Below, piece after piece: positions 44,563 to 55,074 of a DNA stretch of 64,000 bases. How positions within the stretch are numbered: the stretch's first letter is position 1; every line of letters begins with the position of its first letter. The notes under the pieces were generated by a model. It searched no databases. It had not been told where the DNA came from and saw nothing but the letters and a program-made list of their open reading frames with translations. The position numbers and the translations under genes were made by a program. Source of the stretch: Acanthosepion pharaonis (Eukaryota; Mollusca; Cephalopoda; Sepiida; Sepiidae); the NCBI GenBank assembly GCA_903632075.3, contig CAHIKZ030000058.1, forward strand, positions 5,117,501-5,181,500, read 5' to 3'.

Positions 44563-45711
44563 GCAAAATGATTAAAATTCTGTGTCATAGGGAAAAGAAT
44601 TGTGAAACACATTGTCTAATTCAGAATCATAGAAAAAGAAAAAGTATAATGGTTGAACCATAGATTTAAAGAGTTTAAGATCGTGATGAATGGAAGCATC
44701 CTCGTTGGAATCTCTTCTAAATAACATATTTGGGGATGAAGTTACCTGAAAACTTCCTCGTTACCAATGGAACGTGAATGAAATTTGAATTAGTCGATTC
44801 TGTAAAACATAGTTTGACGAAGGGTTAGCTGTAAATGTCTGAACCTGCATTGAAAGAATGCAAATTGAATTCTGATATTTTCAAGTGCTTTGCTCTTATA
44901 TTTTTATGACCAGATGGATTTTTTTACACGTAGCAACACTAAAAACAAATAATATTGGTATGATATTTACAGTAATCTGTTGATTTGTCCTTTTCTATGC
45001 TGCTGTGTCTCTTCAGAGGGTGGCTGATCATGGCTTTCTACAACTTCATGTCTGTTATGACCTTTAGCAACTTTTTTTTTTTTTTTGCTATCAATCTTAA
45101 TCCCTGTCCTCCAACCATTTACACAGACTCACGTGAGATTGGTCATGTACCGCTTTCTTCAGTTCTCTCTTACCTTTAATATTTTCTGTGAGTGTTAAAT
45201 TTTCCAAACCTTTTTCCTATCATGTGTTCCAGAAATTCCGATCCAACTTGTAAGTGTCTTTTCTGTTTTCATTTTCAAACTTCGCCATCGTTTACAGTCC
45301 ATTCTCAACATCCTCTCTAGAACTACATTTCTGTTGCATCAAGTCTCTTCTTCATCTTTAATAAGATTCACGCAGCATTCACTGGGCATATAGGAGTACT
45401 GGTATTACATAACAGATAAGGACTCTTTTTTCTTTGTCTCTAACGAAATTCTTTCTGTTTCTTAATACATTGCTTAGTTTTGAAAGGCAACTTTCGTATC
45501 CCAAAACATTTTCTGATTTTGCTGTCGCATTTTTCAGCCACTGTTAAAAAAACTTCCTAGATATTTAAATTTTTGGCACTTGCTTACTTTTTTAAAAATG
45601 ACTTAACAACATATTCACAAAAATAATTCATTTCAAGTTTCTGCTATTTGAAATGGATATTGATTTCTGCATACAAATTTTGCAGAAAAAAAAAACAAAG
45701 AAGTAAGAAGT
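44563..45711 (+). repeat. Direct duplication, copy A' (1.15 kb)
   Basis: Second copy of 41986-43143. Extra or missing bases relative to copy A occur repeatedly (for example ATAGGGAAAAGAATTG versus ATAGGAAAGAAGTG). After GAAGTAAGAAGT the two copies diverge completely. Confidence 0.95.
45000..45570 (-). pseudogene. RTE-like LINE, C-terminal fragment (copy 6, inside duplication A')
   Basis: This is the same module as at 42425-43005, with additional frameshifts, so no long frame survives. Confidence 0.8.
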
Positions 45712-45974
45712 GTATATTTCTTTTTTCACCAACGAGAAACTCAATTCATGGTGTTACTTTGGGGTCTTGTATATCTTTTAATTTGGTTTCTAGATCATTT
45801 AAGTTATCAGATTTTTTTTTCAAATTTGCACATAGATGTTAATATTGTCAAAAGATTTTTTTTACTATTGTTCACACAATATAGGGTGCAACAGCTACAA
45901 AATGTTGTTAAATGAGGTTCTTGTAAGCACATAATTATTAGGAGGATATGTAAGGATATAACGGTTGGCCATAG
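45712..45974. other. No feature seen
   Basis: AT-rich spacer. Confidence 0.4.
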
Positions 45975-46270
45975 GCTTCAAGAAGTTAAAATTGTGCACA
46001 TTTACAAATCTATCATTCCTTTATATATTGTTGCCATATCTAGTCTGGTGCTCCTGCTACATATCTGGAGGTTAATCCACACAATCCAAAGAAGGATCGG
46101 CAATGTAATCGATCCTGACTTTTTTTTTTTTTAATTCTTTCCATTTTTAATCAGTTCCTCAATCCCCCCTATACCTAATCTTTTCTCTCACTTTCAGTCC
46201 CTGTAATCTCCTGCGTACTAGTGGCATTCGCGCAGTACTTGGGGTGAAATTATTTTTTTTTTAAATCCAC
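45975..46270 (+). pseudogene. CR1/Jockey-like LINE fragment with 3'UTR
   Basis: KSIIPLYIYCCHIWSGAPAT, then YLEV and a frameshifted IQRRIGNVID equivalent are followed by an apparent deletion of the remaining C-terminus. The 3'UTR block CTGCGTACTAGTGGCATTCG and the words CTTGGGGTGAAAT are shared with 18.3 and 60.3 kb. Confidence 0.7.
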
Positions 46271-46529
46271 TAATTCATTGCAAGAGCATCCCACGATAAG
46301 AAAATGCTTCATGAAAACAAAGCTTTAGCATCTAAATATTTTATTATTAAGAGGAAAGACAAATTTGAAATAAATATTTTTTATCCTTTCTAGCACGTTC
46401 GAAATTTTGATTCAAAACTTGTTTTTCTTGCATCGACGGGGGTTCCAGATTTTAGTATAGGAAACTTTATCGTTCTTTCTTTTTTTTTCTTTTTTTTTTG
46501 TTTGTTTTCGGTAAAAAAAAAAAATACAC
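46271..46529. other. No gene seen
   Basis: AT-rich with T and A runs (46480-46522). Confidence 0.4.
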
Positions 46530-46660
46530 CAATGTCAAAACTCTTGCAAAAATCAAATAATTGTCGGATTTTAATGAAACTTTCAGGACTTATTGAGAAA
46601 GCAATGAAATCATTTTAGAAATGTTTTGTTGCTTAGAAAATTTGTTGGAAAGAATGCCAT
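46530..46660 (+). repeat. Interspersed repeat, copy 2 (partner at 13.5 kb)
   Basis: TTTCAGGACTTATTGAGAAA and flanking sequence match 13445-13568. Confidence 0.65.
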
Positions 46661-46878
46661 GACACTGTAAAGCAATAATTAAGGCTGGTGGTGGTTTTAT
46701 TGACTAAAACAAAATATGATGCTGTTGTATGATTTATTTGATAGTCATGTGCTTTTATTTTTCAAAATAAATGCAAATACACTGTAGATAGTAAAATGTT
46801 ATCTTTTACTTTAAAAAATACAAAAAAGATCTCATTTTAAGGTGTTTTTCAAACAAATACAAGGTTGCTTCACATTTT

Positions 46879-46880
46879 TT

Positions 46881-46940
<60 letters not shown>
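46879..46940. repeat. (CA)n-(TA)n microsatellite
   Basis: Short CA run then about 23 TA units. Confidence 0.95.
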
Positions 46941-46948
<8 letters not shown>

Positions 46949-48253
46949 CTAATCCTTATATTTTCTATATTTCTCTTCCCTTCCTTTTTCCCTTTATCTT
47001 TCTCCCTTTTTATGAAGCAGTCAATCAATAATATTGTCTCTGAATCTCAGTTTCATTCACGACCTCTATAATTTATTTTTCTCCCAATCATTCGAGCCAC
47101 ATGATTATTTTTTACACATGTCTTTTCTCTCTCTTTGATTACCCCTCACTCTCACTATCTTTACTCACACTTTTCTCTTTCTCTCTCTCTCTCTTTATCT
47201 TTCTCTCTCTCTATCTCTTTCTCTTTCTTTCTCTTTCTCTCTCTCTATCTCTATCTATATATCTATCTATCCATGTGTCTGTCTATTTCCCTTTTCTAGG
47301 AATTTATTTTCCACTTTTATTTGTCCTTTTCCCGGGTTATTTTCTTTCCCTTTTAATTTTCGTTTTCTCTTCCAGCAACTGTCATATTTGTCTCATTCTG
47401 CTCCACCAACCGCTCTTCCCCACCACTTCCTTTCTTTGCCGAAGAACTGCTCTTTCTCTTACCTCCTCTTATTTTCTCTCTCCGTCTCATTTTTCCCTTT
47501 CATTTCATTCTCCTCCACCACCCACAACTCTACAAACGCTAAAATCATATCCATTAACGTTACTAAAGAACCATCTCCCAATATGGCGATACGTCCGTTT
47601 CTGGAACGCACTTATTCGACCACACCCCCGTATGCCATATACTGTGTCCAAAGTTTGTAGCAGCAAGTTTCGGCCATGTTTGCGACATGTATATCAATTT
47701 GTTATGACAACGTGCTTGCCGCATTTTCCTTATGACACACGTAATCGTTACTGCATCTACTGCTACAATAACTGCTGTGGTTCTTGTTGTTGTTGTGACA
47801 CCTGTGTTCTACCATATTTTTTTCTTATCACTGTTCGTATTGTTGTTGCAGTGACAATGATAATGGCACAAGCAGTACGTGATTTATAGCGCTGTTTTCA
47901 GTTGGTTTAATGTATCATGTATTTATTTATCAGTGTTTTTGCTAGGTGTTTTGGGCGGGAAAGTTAGCCTGTGTATTATTACGGTACTCCAGCACGTTTA
48001 TCATGACGCTGTTGTGTGAGTGCAACGAACTGTAGGCCAAGTTTTTTTCTATTGTAATATATCGGGGCTTTTTCTTTTCCATTTTCCTTTTTTTTTTCTT
48101 TTTTTTTTTTTTTTTTTTTGCTGTTTTTTATACTTTCGCTTCTGTGTTTTGCTGCAGTTGATTTTCGGGTGCATTACTCTGATATTTTGATACAACATCT
48201 GGACATTATCAAGTTCTTCTAAGACATAAATATAATCAAGATGAGATAGATAG
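46941..48253. other. No gene; pyrimidine-rich tract 47100-47540
   Basis: CT-rich and TATC-type low complexity (47110-47290) makes a long open frame rich in Ser, Leu and Phe that is not a credible protein. 47560-47890 has ordinary composition but no recognised motif. A T-run lies at 48084-48119. Confidence 0.4.
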
Positions 48254-48257
48254 ATAT

Positions 48258-48338
<81 letters not shown>
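48254..48338. repeat. (TA)n microsatellite
   Basis: About 41 TA units, preceded by GATA words. Confidence 0.95.
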
Positions 48339-48340
<2 letters not shown>

Positions 48341-48538
48341 TACTCTACAGTTGTATTGAGCTCTTTTTGTTAGTCGTTTACAAAATGGGTTTTTTCTTTG
48401 GGCTTTGAACCTGTATCTGTCTGTGATTTTTTTCGATAGACTTTCATGTTTTTGCTCTTTTTTTAAAACTTTTTTTCCTTCTTGATTGATTTGATTATTG
48501 GCAAATCAAAATTCGAAGGTTTTTTCGAAACGAGTATA

Positions 48539-48539
48539 G

Positions 48540-48596
<57 letters not shown>
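48539..48596. repeat. (TA)n microsatellite
   Basis: About 28 TA units. Confidence 0.95.
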
Positions 48597-48597
<1 letters not shown>

Positions 48598-48797
48598 TTT
48601 TCATTTTCTTTTCATTCAAAATAATCAAAAATTTTTTTTAGGAATACGTTTTGAAAGCGTCGCCCATGTGACGACAACGTGACCATGCTAAACGGAAAGC
48701 TTGATCATTTTAAAATTTTCAGTTATCTGTTTGGATAAGACTTGTTTTTATGTCCATCGTCTTTGTCAAATTGAACTGAATTGTATTTTTAATGAAT

Positions 48798-48845
48798 ATT
48801 GTCCTGAAGAAGGTTTATTAAACCGAAACGTCAGACGTCGACATT
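48798..48845 (+). ncRNA. Hammerhead-ribozyme-like motif (candidate, possibly decayed)
   Basis: CTGAAGA (48804-48810) is followed by a 5-bp hairpin GGTTT-ATT-AAACC (48812-48824), then GAAA (48825-48828), then CGT-CAG-ACG (3-bp stem III) and TC (48838-48839), where cleavage would occur. TGTC before the core pairs with GACA after it as stem I. One extra A (48811) lies between the CTGANGA box and stem II, and stem III is very short. Such motifs are known from Penelope-like elements. Activity is uncertain. Confidence 0.35.
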
Positions 48846-48943
48846 TCATTCATTTTAAACAGCATAATTGCATTTAAGGATTTTTGTTTGTTTTTTCCAA
48901 ATTTTTCTTCATATATATATCGAGACAGAGATTAACAGATTAC

Positions 48944-48975
<32 letters not shown>

Positions 48976-48976
48976 T
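48944..48976. repeat. (GATA)n microsatellite
   Basis: About eight GATA units. A second run of seven lies at 49139-49168. Confidence 0.9.
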
Positions 48977-49204
48977 AATTCATAGGCAGGAATTTTGATT
49001 GGTATATAATTTGATTAGTTTTACATGTCATCACTTGTGGGGTTATTTTATCTGACAATCTTAAGGAGAACCACGTGGGGATATTTGCTATTCCTTAGTC
49101 GTGACCAGTCAGAATATCCTCACTAACCGATATGACAAGACAGATAGATAGATAGATAGATAGATAGAATATAACGTGCAAGAATATTAATAGATATATA
49201 ATTA

Positions 49205-49490
49205 GTTTGGTCAAAATGGAAACAAAATTTACACTTATACTTGGAACAAACAGAAATAAAAGAAACAGTTGGATGCATAATGAGGAAAGAGGACTTGGAG
49301 AACTCAACACTCCCAGTAAATAAGAAAAACAAAAAGTACTGAAGTAAATATCATCTAGCCTAACTAACGAGCTTGTATAAATGGATGACAGAAAAGGGTC
49401 TGGATTGAATAGTAAAGGGTCCAAAATTGCTTAGGAAGTTGTAGAGAGCCATGATCACCCAACTCCTGAAGGGACACGGGTAAGTATATT
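49205..49490 (+). pseudogene. RTE-like LINE, C-terminal fragment (copy 7)
   Basis: Plus-strand frames give KMETKFTLILGTN, then MHNEERGLGELNTP, then SSLTNELV.MDD and EVVESHDHPTPEGTRV. It ends with GGGACACGGGTAAG, the family's usual 3' words. Several frameshifts. Confidence 0.7.
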
Positions 49491-49869
49491 AGTAACCTCA
49501 AAATAAGAATTGCATACGATTCTGCATCACTGTAAGAATAAATACATCCTAAAAAATGTGAATTTGGGCCTTAATAAAGAAAACATTACTCATTATTTTT
49601 CTGTTTAAGTTCTCCTTTCCTACGGCGAGAATGTATTAATATAAAGACATTTATAAATATAAATAGCATTTATCCGTCATATTTCATTTAAAAGATGCAT
49701 CTGGATTCTTCAGTCTATGATGGCCATTATCTCAAGATCAGCCTTAAAGGAAGACGCCATTATGAAGTTCAGGTTCTAAGAGCTAGCTGACCAGGTCGAT
49801 AACATTGAGCAAGAAAAAAAAATTCTTTTGAAGGATGGGAAATAAACCCTCTGTATTATTTACTAGAAA
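49491..49869. other. No gene seen
   Basis: AT-rich spacer. Confidence 0.4.
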
Positions 49870-50750
49870 TCAACGACTCAAAGTGAAAGTAATATTTCAT
49901 CACAATCCCCGACTCAAACAAGAAATTTTAAAATCAATTTTCGCTCAAGTCTTACTTAATGAATATTTTCCAAATTCGATTCAAGCTCCAAATTGTCAAG
50001 CCATTTCAGACGCTATTTTTGCACGGGGAGGCACGGTGGAGTAATGGGTAGCGGCTCGAATTCCAGTCGAATTCATTACATTCACTTACGTACTAATACC
50101 CTTGGAAAATGTATGAGTCCTCTTCTTCTCCCCCCAAGCTATGGGTAAATAGCAGAACAGACCAGGTTCTATAGCCTTGGATGGTAACTCGTCTACCGTA
50201 GAAAGAAACGGCAACCTACAGCGGGAAAACAATCTGCCTCGTCAGTCATGTATGAAAAGATACCTGATCGCCTAAGCGTGGACCACGTATGGCACATAAA
50301 TGATTTTTGCACTAGGAAATCATTAACGGTCAATGTAGAATCAGATTTTTTTTTCTCTATTGGTGCACATTTTGTTATTTTAAGAAAATAATTGTACGTA
50401 CTTGAGTTCTGTACGTATTTAAATTACAACAATGAAATAGATTAATATATCCTTGCTGCCTGAACAAAAGTAGGAACAAAAATTACCGAATCGTTTCATT
50501 TATTCAATGCATGCTTAAGATTTTAGTTCTAAGCAGTCTACCCGCTGGTGAAAACGCCCAAACAAAAGACCAAATTTGCAAAGCCTAGTCATTTTATACA
50601 CACACCGCTAGAAAATCGCCAAAATTAAAAAAACAAAAATAAAGTGGGTTAACAAGTTCATATTTTATTTCCACAACATATTAAATATTAAGAATTTAAC
50701 TGATGTTATTGTACTATATTATTTATTATGTTATTATTATTAACTAGAAA
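49870..50750 (+). repeat. Interspersed repeat family, copy 2, interrupted by a SINE
   Basis: The parts 49870-50024 and 50303-50750 together match 21960-22600 in order. The insertion at 50025-50302 splits it. Confidence 0.8.
50025..50302 (+). mobile_element. tRNA-derived SINE with 10-bp target duplication
   Basis: It is flanked by perfect ATTTTTGCAC at 50015-50024 and 50303-50312. The head GGGGAGGCACGGTGGAGTAA, then TGGGTAGCGG (A-box-like) and GGCTCGAATTCCAGTCG (B-box-like) is the tRNA-like unit also found in the 5S/tRNA SINEs, here without a 5S part. The body includes CCAAGCTATGGGTAAATAG, which links it to the composite retroposon core. No shared LINE tail is present. Confidence 0.85.
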
Positions 50751-51059
50751 TAGCCGTGAAAATGTCATGGTTTGCCTGTTTTAATTTTCAGATGGATTCT
50801 TGGGTTAATGATTGAATATCCTCATGGCGAGTTCTTCGACAACAGAATATCCATAGAAATTTCCCTATCGCAAAGCGAAATATTTGAGTCATAACTTTAA
50901 CAAAATATTGCAATAACAATCAAAAATATAATTGTTGGTCGTTAATTTAAGAAATTTAGGGAGCACAAATGAAAAAAAAATTTTTCAACTATTTCATTGA
51001 AACAAACGTGAAATACTTCTATCTTCCCGAATTTGTCTATATTTCTGAGATGAGGTATT
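50751..51059. other. No gene seen
   Basis: AT-rich spacer. Confidence 0.4.
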
Positions 51060-51165
51060 ATGTACATTATTTATATTATTCGGACTATTGTCCTCGTCGC
51101 CATATTTATAACAACGTTTCGGCCGTTGTACGTTCCGGCCTTCCTCAGGTCTCCGGTACCGTCTC
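51060..51165 (-). repeat. Penelope-type terminal repeat fragment with hammerhead-like boxes
   Basis: On the minus strand CCTGAGGAAGGCCGGAACG and CAACGGCCGAAACGTTGTT hold CTGANGA, a 5-bp stem GGCCG/CGGCC and GAAAC in correct order, with the same extra A as at 48811. GACGAGGACAATAGTCCGAA follows. No clear cleavage-site UH follows stem III. Homologues are at 18868 and 23612. Confidence 0.55.
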
Positions 51166-51263
51166 CTAAAATCTTGAAATTTCCTATTTCTTGTTTAAAT
51201 TGGTAATTGTAAATGTCTATAGCCTTCTTTATAATAAAGAATGGTCATATAGTGTTTTCACAC

Positions 51264-51276
51264 AAACACACACACA

Positions 51277-51324
<48 letters not shown>

Positions 51325-51326
51325 GA
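51264..51326. repeat. (CA)n-(CT)n-(CA)n microsatellite
   Basis: A CT run of about 16 units lies between two CA runs. Confidence 0.95.
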
Positions 51327-51814
51327 CATATTCCTTCGGGGTGTGGATAATTATGGCTCTCCACTGCTTCTTAAGGATCTTGTCTTTGTCATTCTCTTTC
51401 AGCGATTCATTTGCACAATCATCTCAAATAGGTTACTCGCTACTCCTGGTAACACTTACTTAACGATGCATTTGGCATTACAATTGGTTTCTCAAAACTG
51501 AAATTACTTCTGATGCAACCTAATAAATTATTTGATTTGAGATCACAGTCTACAAAAAGGTCAAGTGCAGATGTTTTAATATTGAAAGAATGCAATTTTT
51601 TTTATTGTGGCAAGAGCAAAGTTCAGATCTGCAGTGATCTGAAATGGTTAGATTTATCAAAATATACTTAGGAGATTATGCTGAAAATTTTCTACACTCC
51701 TCCCACTAAGAATAAATTCCATGTATTTATAATCTGAAATACCACCTCTTATTATAATCCAACATATATTCACTGCATGCAATCGCTTCTCACCACAAAA
51801 TCAAGTTCCATCAG
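51327..51814. other. No gene; possible tip of an RTE-like LINE at 51335-51440
   Basis: GGTGTGGATAATTATGGCTC resembles the reverse of the RTE-like 3' coding end (compare 42450 and 56480), but the match is short. The rest has no recognised content. Confidence 0.3.
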
Positions 51815-52335
51815 AACGTCACGATCGATAACCAATCTGGTCTCCCGTCTTGGGTGTGACGATAAACTAAATCCGCGTCCTGGGTAAGACGATAAACTAC
51901 ATCCGCGTTCTGGGTAAGACGATAAACTACATCCGCGTCCTGGGTGTGATGATAAACTACATCCGCGTCCTGGGTAAGACGATAAACTACATCCGCGCCC
52001 TGGGTAAGACGATAAACTACGTACAACACCAAGGCCACTGATCAGGATGTTTTGAGGAGCGTGGAACCACCCCTCTTAATTGCTGGTTTCCCCAAGTCCA
52101 CCCTGACCCTATTAGGATCCCAACTATGGGTAAATAGTTGAACGAAAAATGGGGTTAGAACATTATGAAAGTGTAAAAATAGGTTTTAATACCAGCAATA
52201 CATTTTTGAAGAAAATAAATACTGCCAGCAATACATTTTTTAAGGAAAAATATTACCAGCAATAAAAATTTTGTCGACATTAAATAACCCATTGAGGTTT
52301 ATGTGCCGTAAAAAAAAAAAAACAAAAACAACTTG
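51815..52335 (+). mobile_element. Composite SINE-like retroposon (copy with 7 x 30-bp array)
   Basis: It runs: 30-bp units GATAAACTACATCCGCGTCC + TGGGTAAGAC repeated about seven times (51833-52025); the core CCACTGATCAGGATG, then TTCCCCAAGTCCACC, then TAGGATCCCAACTATGGG; three 27-bp-type CCAGCAATACATTTTT units (52190-52270); and the tail ACATTAAATAACCCATTGAG with GTTTATGTGCCG and an A run to 52330. The same order is seen at 53 kb and in reverse at 10 kb. A minus-strand frame translates the 30-bp array as a 10-residue repeat, which I regard as incidental. Confidence 0.9.
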
Positions 52336-52389
52336 GTCGCTAAGTGAGTTTCAACATACTATGAAACAGGAAAATTTCGCTAAATAATA

Positions 52390-52860
52390 CTAAACTGCTA
52401 TCTGATATTTGTTTTCCTGTGTGGCAGCGAATGCTGGACGATCTCCGCAAAGCTGAAGAGGAGACTTGAAGAAACGGAAATGTTGTTCTACAGAAGGATG
52501 CTGAGGATACGGGGGAGCTAACATGAAAGCAAGAACGAAGTTTTGGAGAAAATGGAAACAAAAAGGAAACTAATACCTAACAGTTGAGGTTTTCTGTGGC
52601 ATATAATGAGGAAGGAAGGCTTAGAAAGTCCGACAGATAGAGGACAAGAGGGACGGATGAAAACAACACATATCATCCCGATTAAAAGTAAATGGATGGT
52701 GGAAGAAGATTAGGAGAAATAACAGACAAAGTACAAAGGTCAGGAAGTTGTGGAAAGCCATGATCGCTTACGTCCTGAGGGAACACGACACGTGAAGATG
52801 ATGATGAAGAAGAAGATGATGATGAAGAAGAAGAAGAAGAAGAAGAAGAATGTGTCTGTG
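52390..52860 (+). pseudogene. RTE-like LINE, C-terminus with (GAT)/(GAA)n tail (copy 8)
   Basis: SECWTISAKLKRRLEETEML, then FYRRMLRI, then METKRKLIPN, then HIMRKEGLESP, ending GQEVVESHDRL in shifting frames. The 3' end GGGAACACGACACGTGAAGA runs straight into GATGATGAAGAAGAAG repeats (52797-52855), the tail of the element. Confidence 0.8.
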
Positions 52861-52924
52861 TCAACCAGCTTCAGATAACTTTGATGTTATTTTGTTGCAC
52901 CATTTGTATCATTTCTAATCCATT
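52861..52924. other. Short spacer
   Basis: No feature. Confidence 0.4.
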
Positions 52925-53425
52925 TCAAAATGCTGTTCTGGGTATGACGATAAACTAGGTCCGCGTCCAGGGTAAGACGATAAACTAGGTCCGCGTCCAG
53001 GGTAAGACGATAAACTAGGTCCGCGTCCAGGGTAAGACGATAAACTACGTCCAACAGCAAGGCCACTGATCAGGAGGTTTTGAGGAGCGTGAAACCACCT
53101 CTTAATTGCTGGTGTTCCCAGGTCCACTCTGACCCTGGGTGGTAGCACCTGTTAGGGTCCCAGCTATGATCAGATAGTTGACACCCAAACTGAAGTAAAA
53201 AGCCTTGTGAAAGTGTAAAAATAGGTTTTAATACCAGAAATACTTTGTAATAAATTTTTCAAGAAAAAAACACTATTACGAGCAAAACATTTTTTAAAAT
53301 AATATTATTAGCTATACATTTTTGAGGAAATAGATTTTTGACAAAACAAAATATAACCAGGAAAAAAAGTTTTCGGCATTAAATAACCCGTTGAGTTTGA
53401 TATGCGATAGAACAAAACAACCAAA
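52925..53425 (+). mobile_element. Composite SINE-like retroposon (copy with 4 x 30-bp array)
   Basis: The 30-bp unit GATAAACTAGGTCCGCGTCC + AGGGTAAGAC is nearly identical in three to four tandem copies (52945-53050). The core CAGCAAGGCCACTGATCAGG, then TCCCAGGTCCACTCTGACCC, then GGTAGCACCTGTTAGGGTCC is the best preserved. Degenerate CCAGAAATA and ATACATTTTT units follow, then the tail GGCATTAAATAACCCGTTGA and GATATGCG. The arrays here are homogeneous, while the flanking sequence is diverged. Confidence 0.9.
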
Positions 53426-54829
53426 AAACCTATTTCAAAATGTTTATACACTAGTGTACTAAATAGTAAAGCTAAAAAACAATTTCAAAAATCATTTCTA
53501 TATTCTGTAAATTATTTTGATTTATAGAATGGGCATACAGTAAACGTATATTTTTATATATTTATTATTTACATCTTCGGTTTATTTAGTTTGATTTATT
53601 TTGAAGAAAACGAAAACAGTCACGATCAAAATTTTCGTATAACGCACAATACTGACGGGTTGGATTTTTTCTTTGTCTTATTTTATGGGATTTGGTTGGA
53701 AGTTTGTAGTTGTTAAACAAGTAAGTCGTTAAATGAGGTGTGGTTGTATCAAACGGTTTGTGAAAGCAGTGTGGTTGTATCAAACGGTTTGTGAAAACAG
53801 AAGGCGAAATTTTCACGTATATATTCGACATTTTTCTGCATTTGCCAAAAGCAAAAACCAAATGTTTTCGTTTAGCCAGATCATATGCTCGCATGGTTTT
53901 CAGGTCACAACAATTTGAATATATGACGACAGAAATTAAACGCTTGCTCTTCATTTCGAGACATTGTTTTAAAACTTAATTTGCAATTAACGATAGTGAG
54001 ACATGACAACAAATAGAAAACTTGGTAATATCGTTTGAAACGCTTGGATGTTGAATATATTCTTACTTGCTTTTCTGCTGTTTTCACCCAAATTCTTTAT
54101 TGAAAGGGAAACATCGAGGAAGAACCCATGGAAAATTTCCACCGAGATGTATCAGCTATGAGAAAAAGATATCTAAAGAAATTTGATTATGATTTAAAAA
54201 CGAGTTGTGTGGCGTCAAGATGCAATGACTCATCAACAAAAACTTCTTTTTTTTTTATCAATTTTCCCTAAGAAAAACGATAATACCACTATGACACAAC
54301 GGACTACTGGGAGTGAAAAAGAATGAAAAGTCTTTAGAAGGAACCGAAAATCCAATCCTAAACAGTAAACAAGAGATACACTCCTTTTCAAAAGATCGGG
54401 GAGGAAGCAAACAGGAGTATAAGCGAAACTATCTACACCTGTTGAGAGCTAAAAACTGTTGATATATGATTCGTAATGTCAATAAAGACTTCTGAAAATA
54501 TTTGGTGGTGAAAATCATCCTTCTTGGAGAGCCCGTGCTATTTTTTGTAATAGCTATAATTATAACAAAAAAAAAACAGAATCTAGAACGATGAATAAGT
54601 CTGAAGCATAATAATATCAGTGAACTTAGATTTATTTAAATATAAGAGTGTTGTGGCGGGTGATTTTGAGTATAGTCCTATATATGTGCGTCCAAGTGAT
54701 TAAAATGAGCGCCGTTCAGATTAGGTTAAGTTGATAAATTTAATGACATATCAACAGTTTCTGTGTCATTTAGTGCCCAACATTAGACTTACAGGACAAA
54801 AACAACAATGACTTAAGATTTAAGTAATG
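53426..54829. other. No recognised gene; 34-bp tandem pair at 53738-53800
   Basis: GTGTGGTTGTATCAAACGG + TTTGTGAAA occurs twice in tandem. Frames on both strands at 53586-53979 have no known domain. 54120-54260 gives a plus-strand stretch MENFHRDVSAMRKRYLKKF that looks coding but is unassigned. Confidence 0.3.
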
Positions 54830-55074
54830 TTACGTCCTGTTTACACTTGAGTCAAATATGTATACCAAGATTCCGTTTCAGTTGCAATGAAAACAAATGG
54901 ACAGAGGTTGGGCTTACACAAGAGTCAAAATGATACATATAGATCCGTTTTGCATTAGAATCACAAAAGATTGACTTACGTCTGGTTTACATTAGAATCA
55001 TAAATATATAACTATGTCCGGTTAACAACAGTCAAATAGATAGGCAACTGTCTGGGTTACACTCGCGGCAAATG

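Noticed and set aside
47101..47889. 262-codon plus-strand open frame, the longest in the window
   Set aside because: The first half is CT- and TATC-type low complexity giving Ser/Leu/Phe runs. No domain or codon pattern supports a gene.
52915..53148. Protein with 10-residue SYPGRGPSLS repeats
   Set aside because: It is the antisense of the 30-bp minisatellite in a non-coding retroposon. The same core in other copies does not keep the frame.
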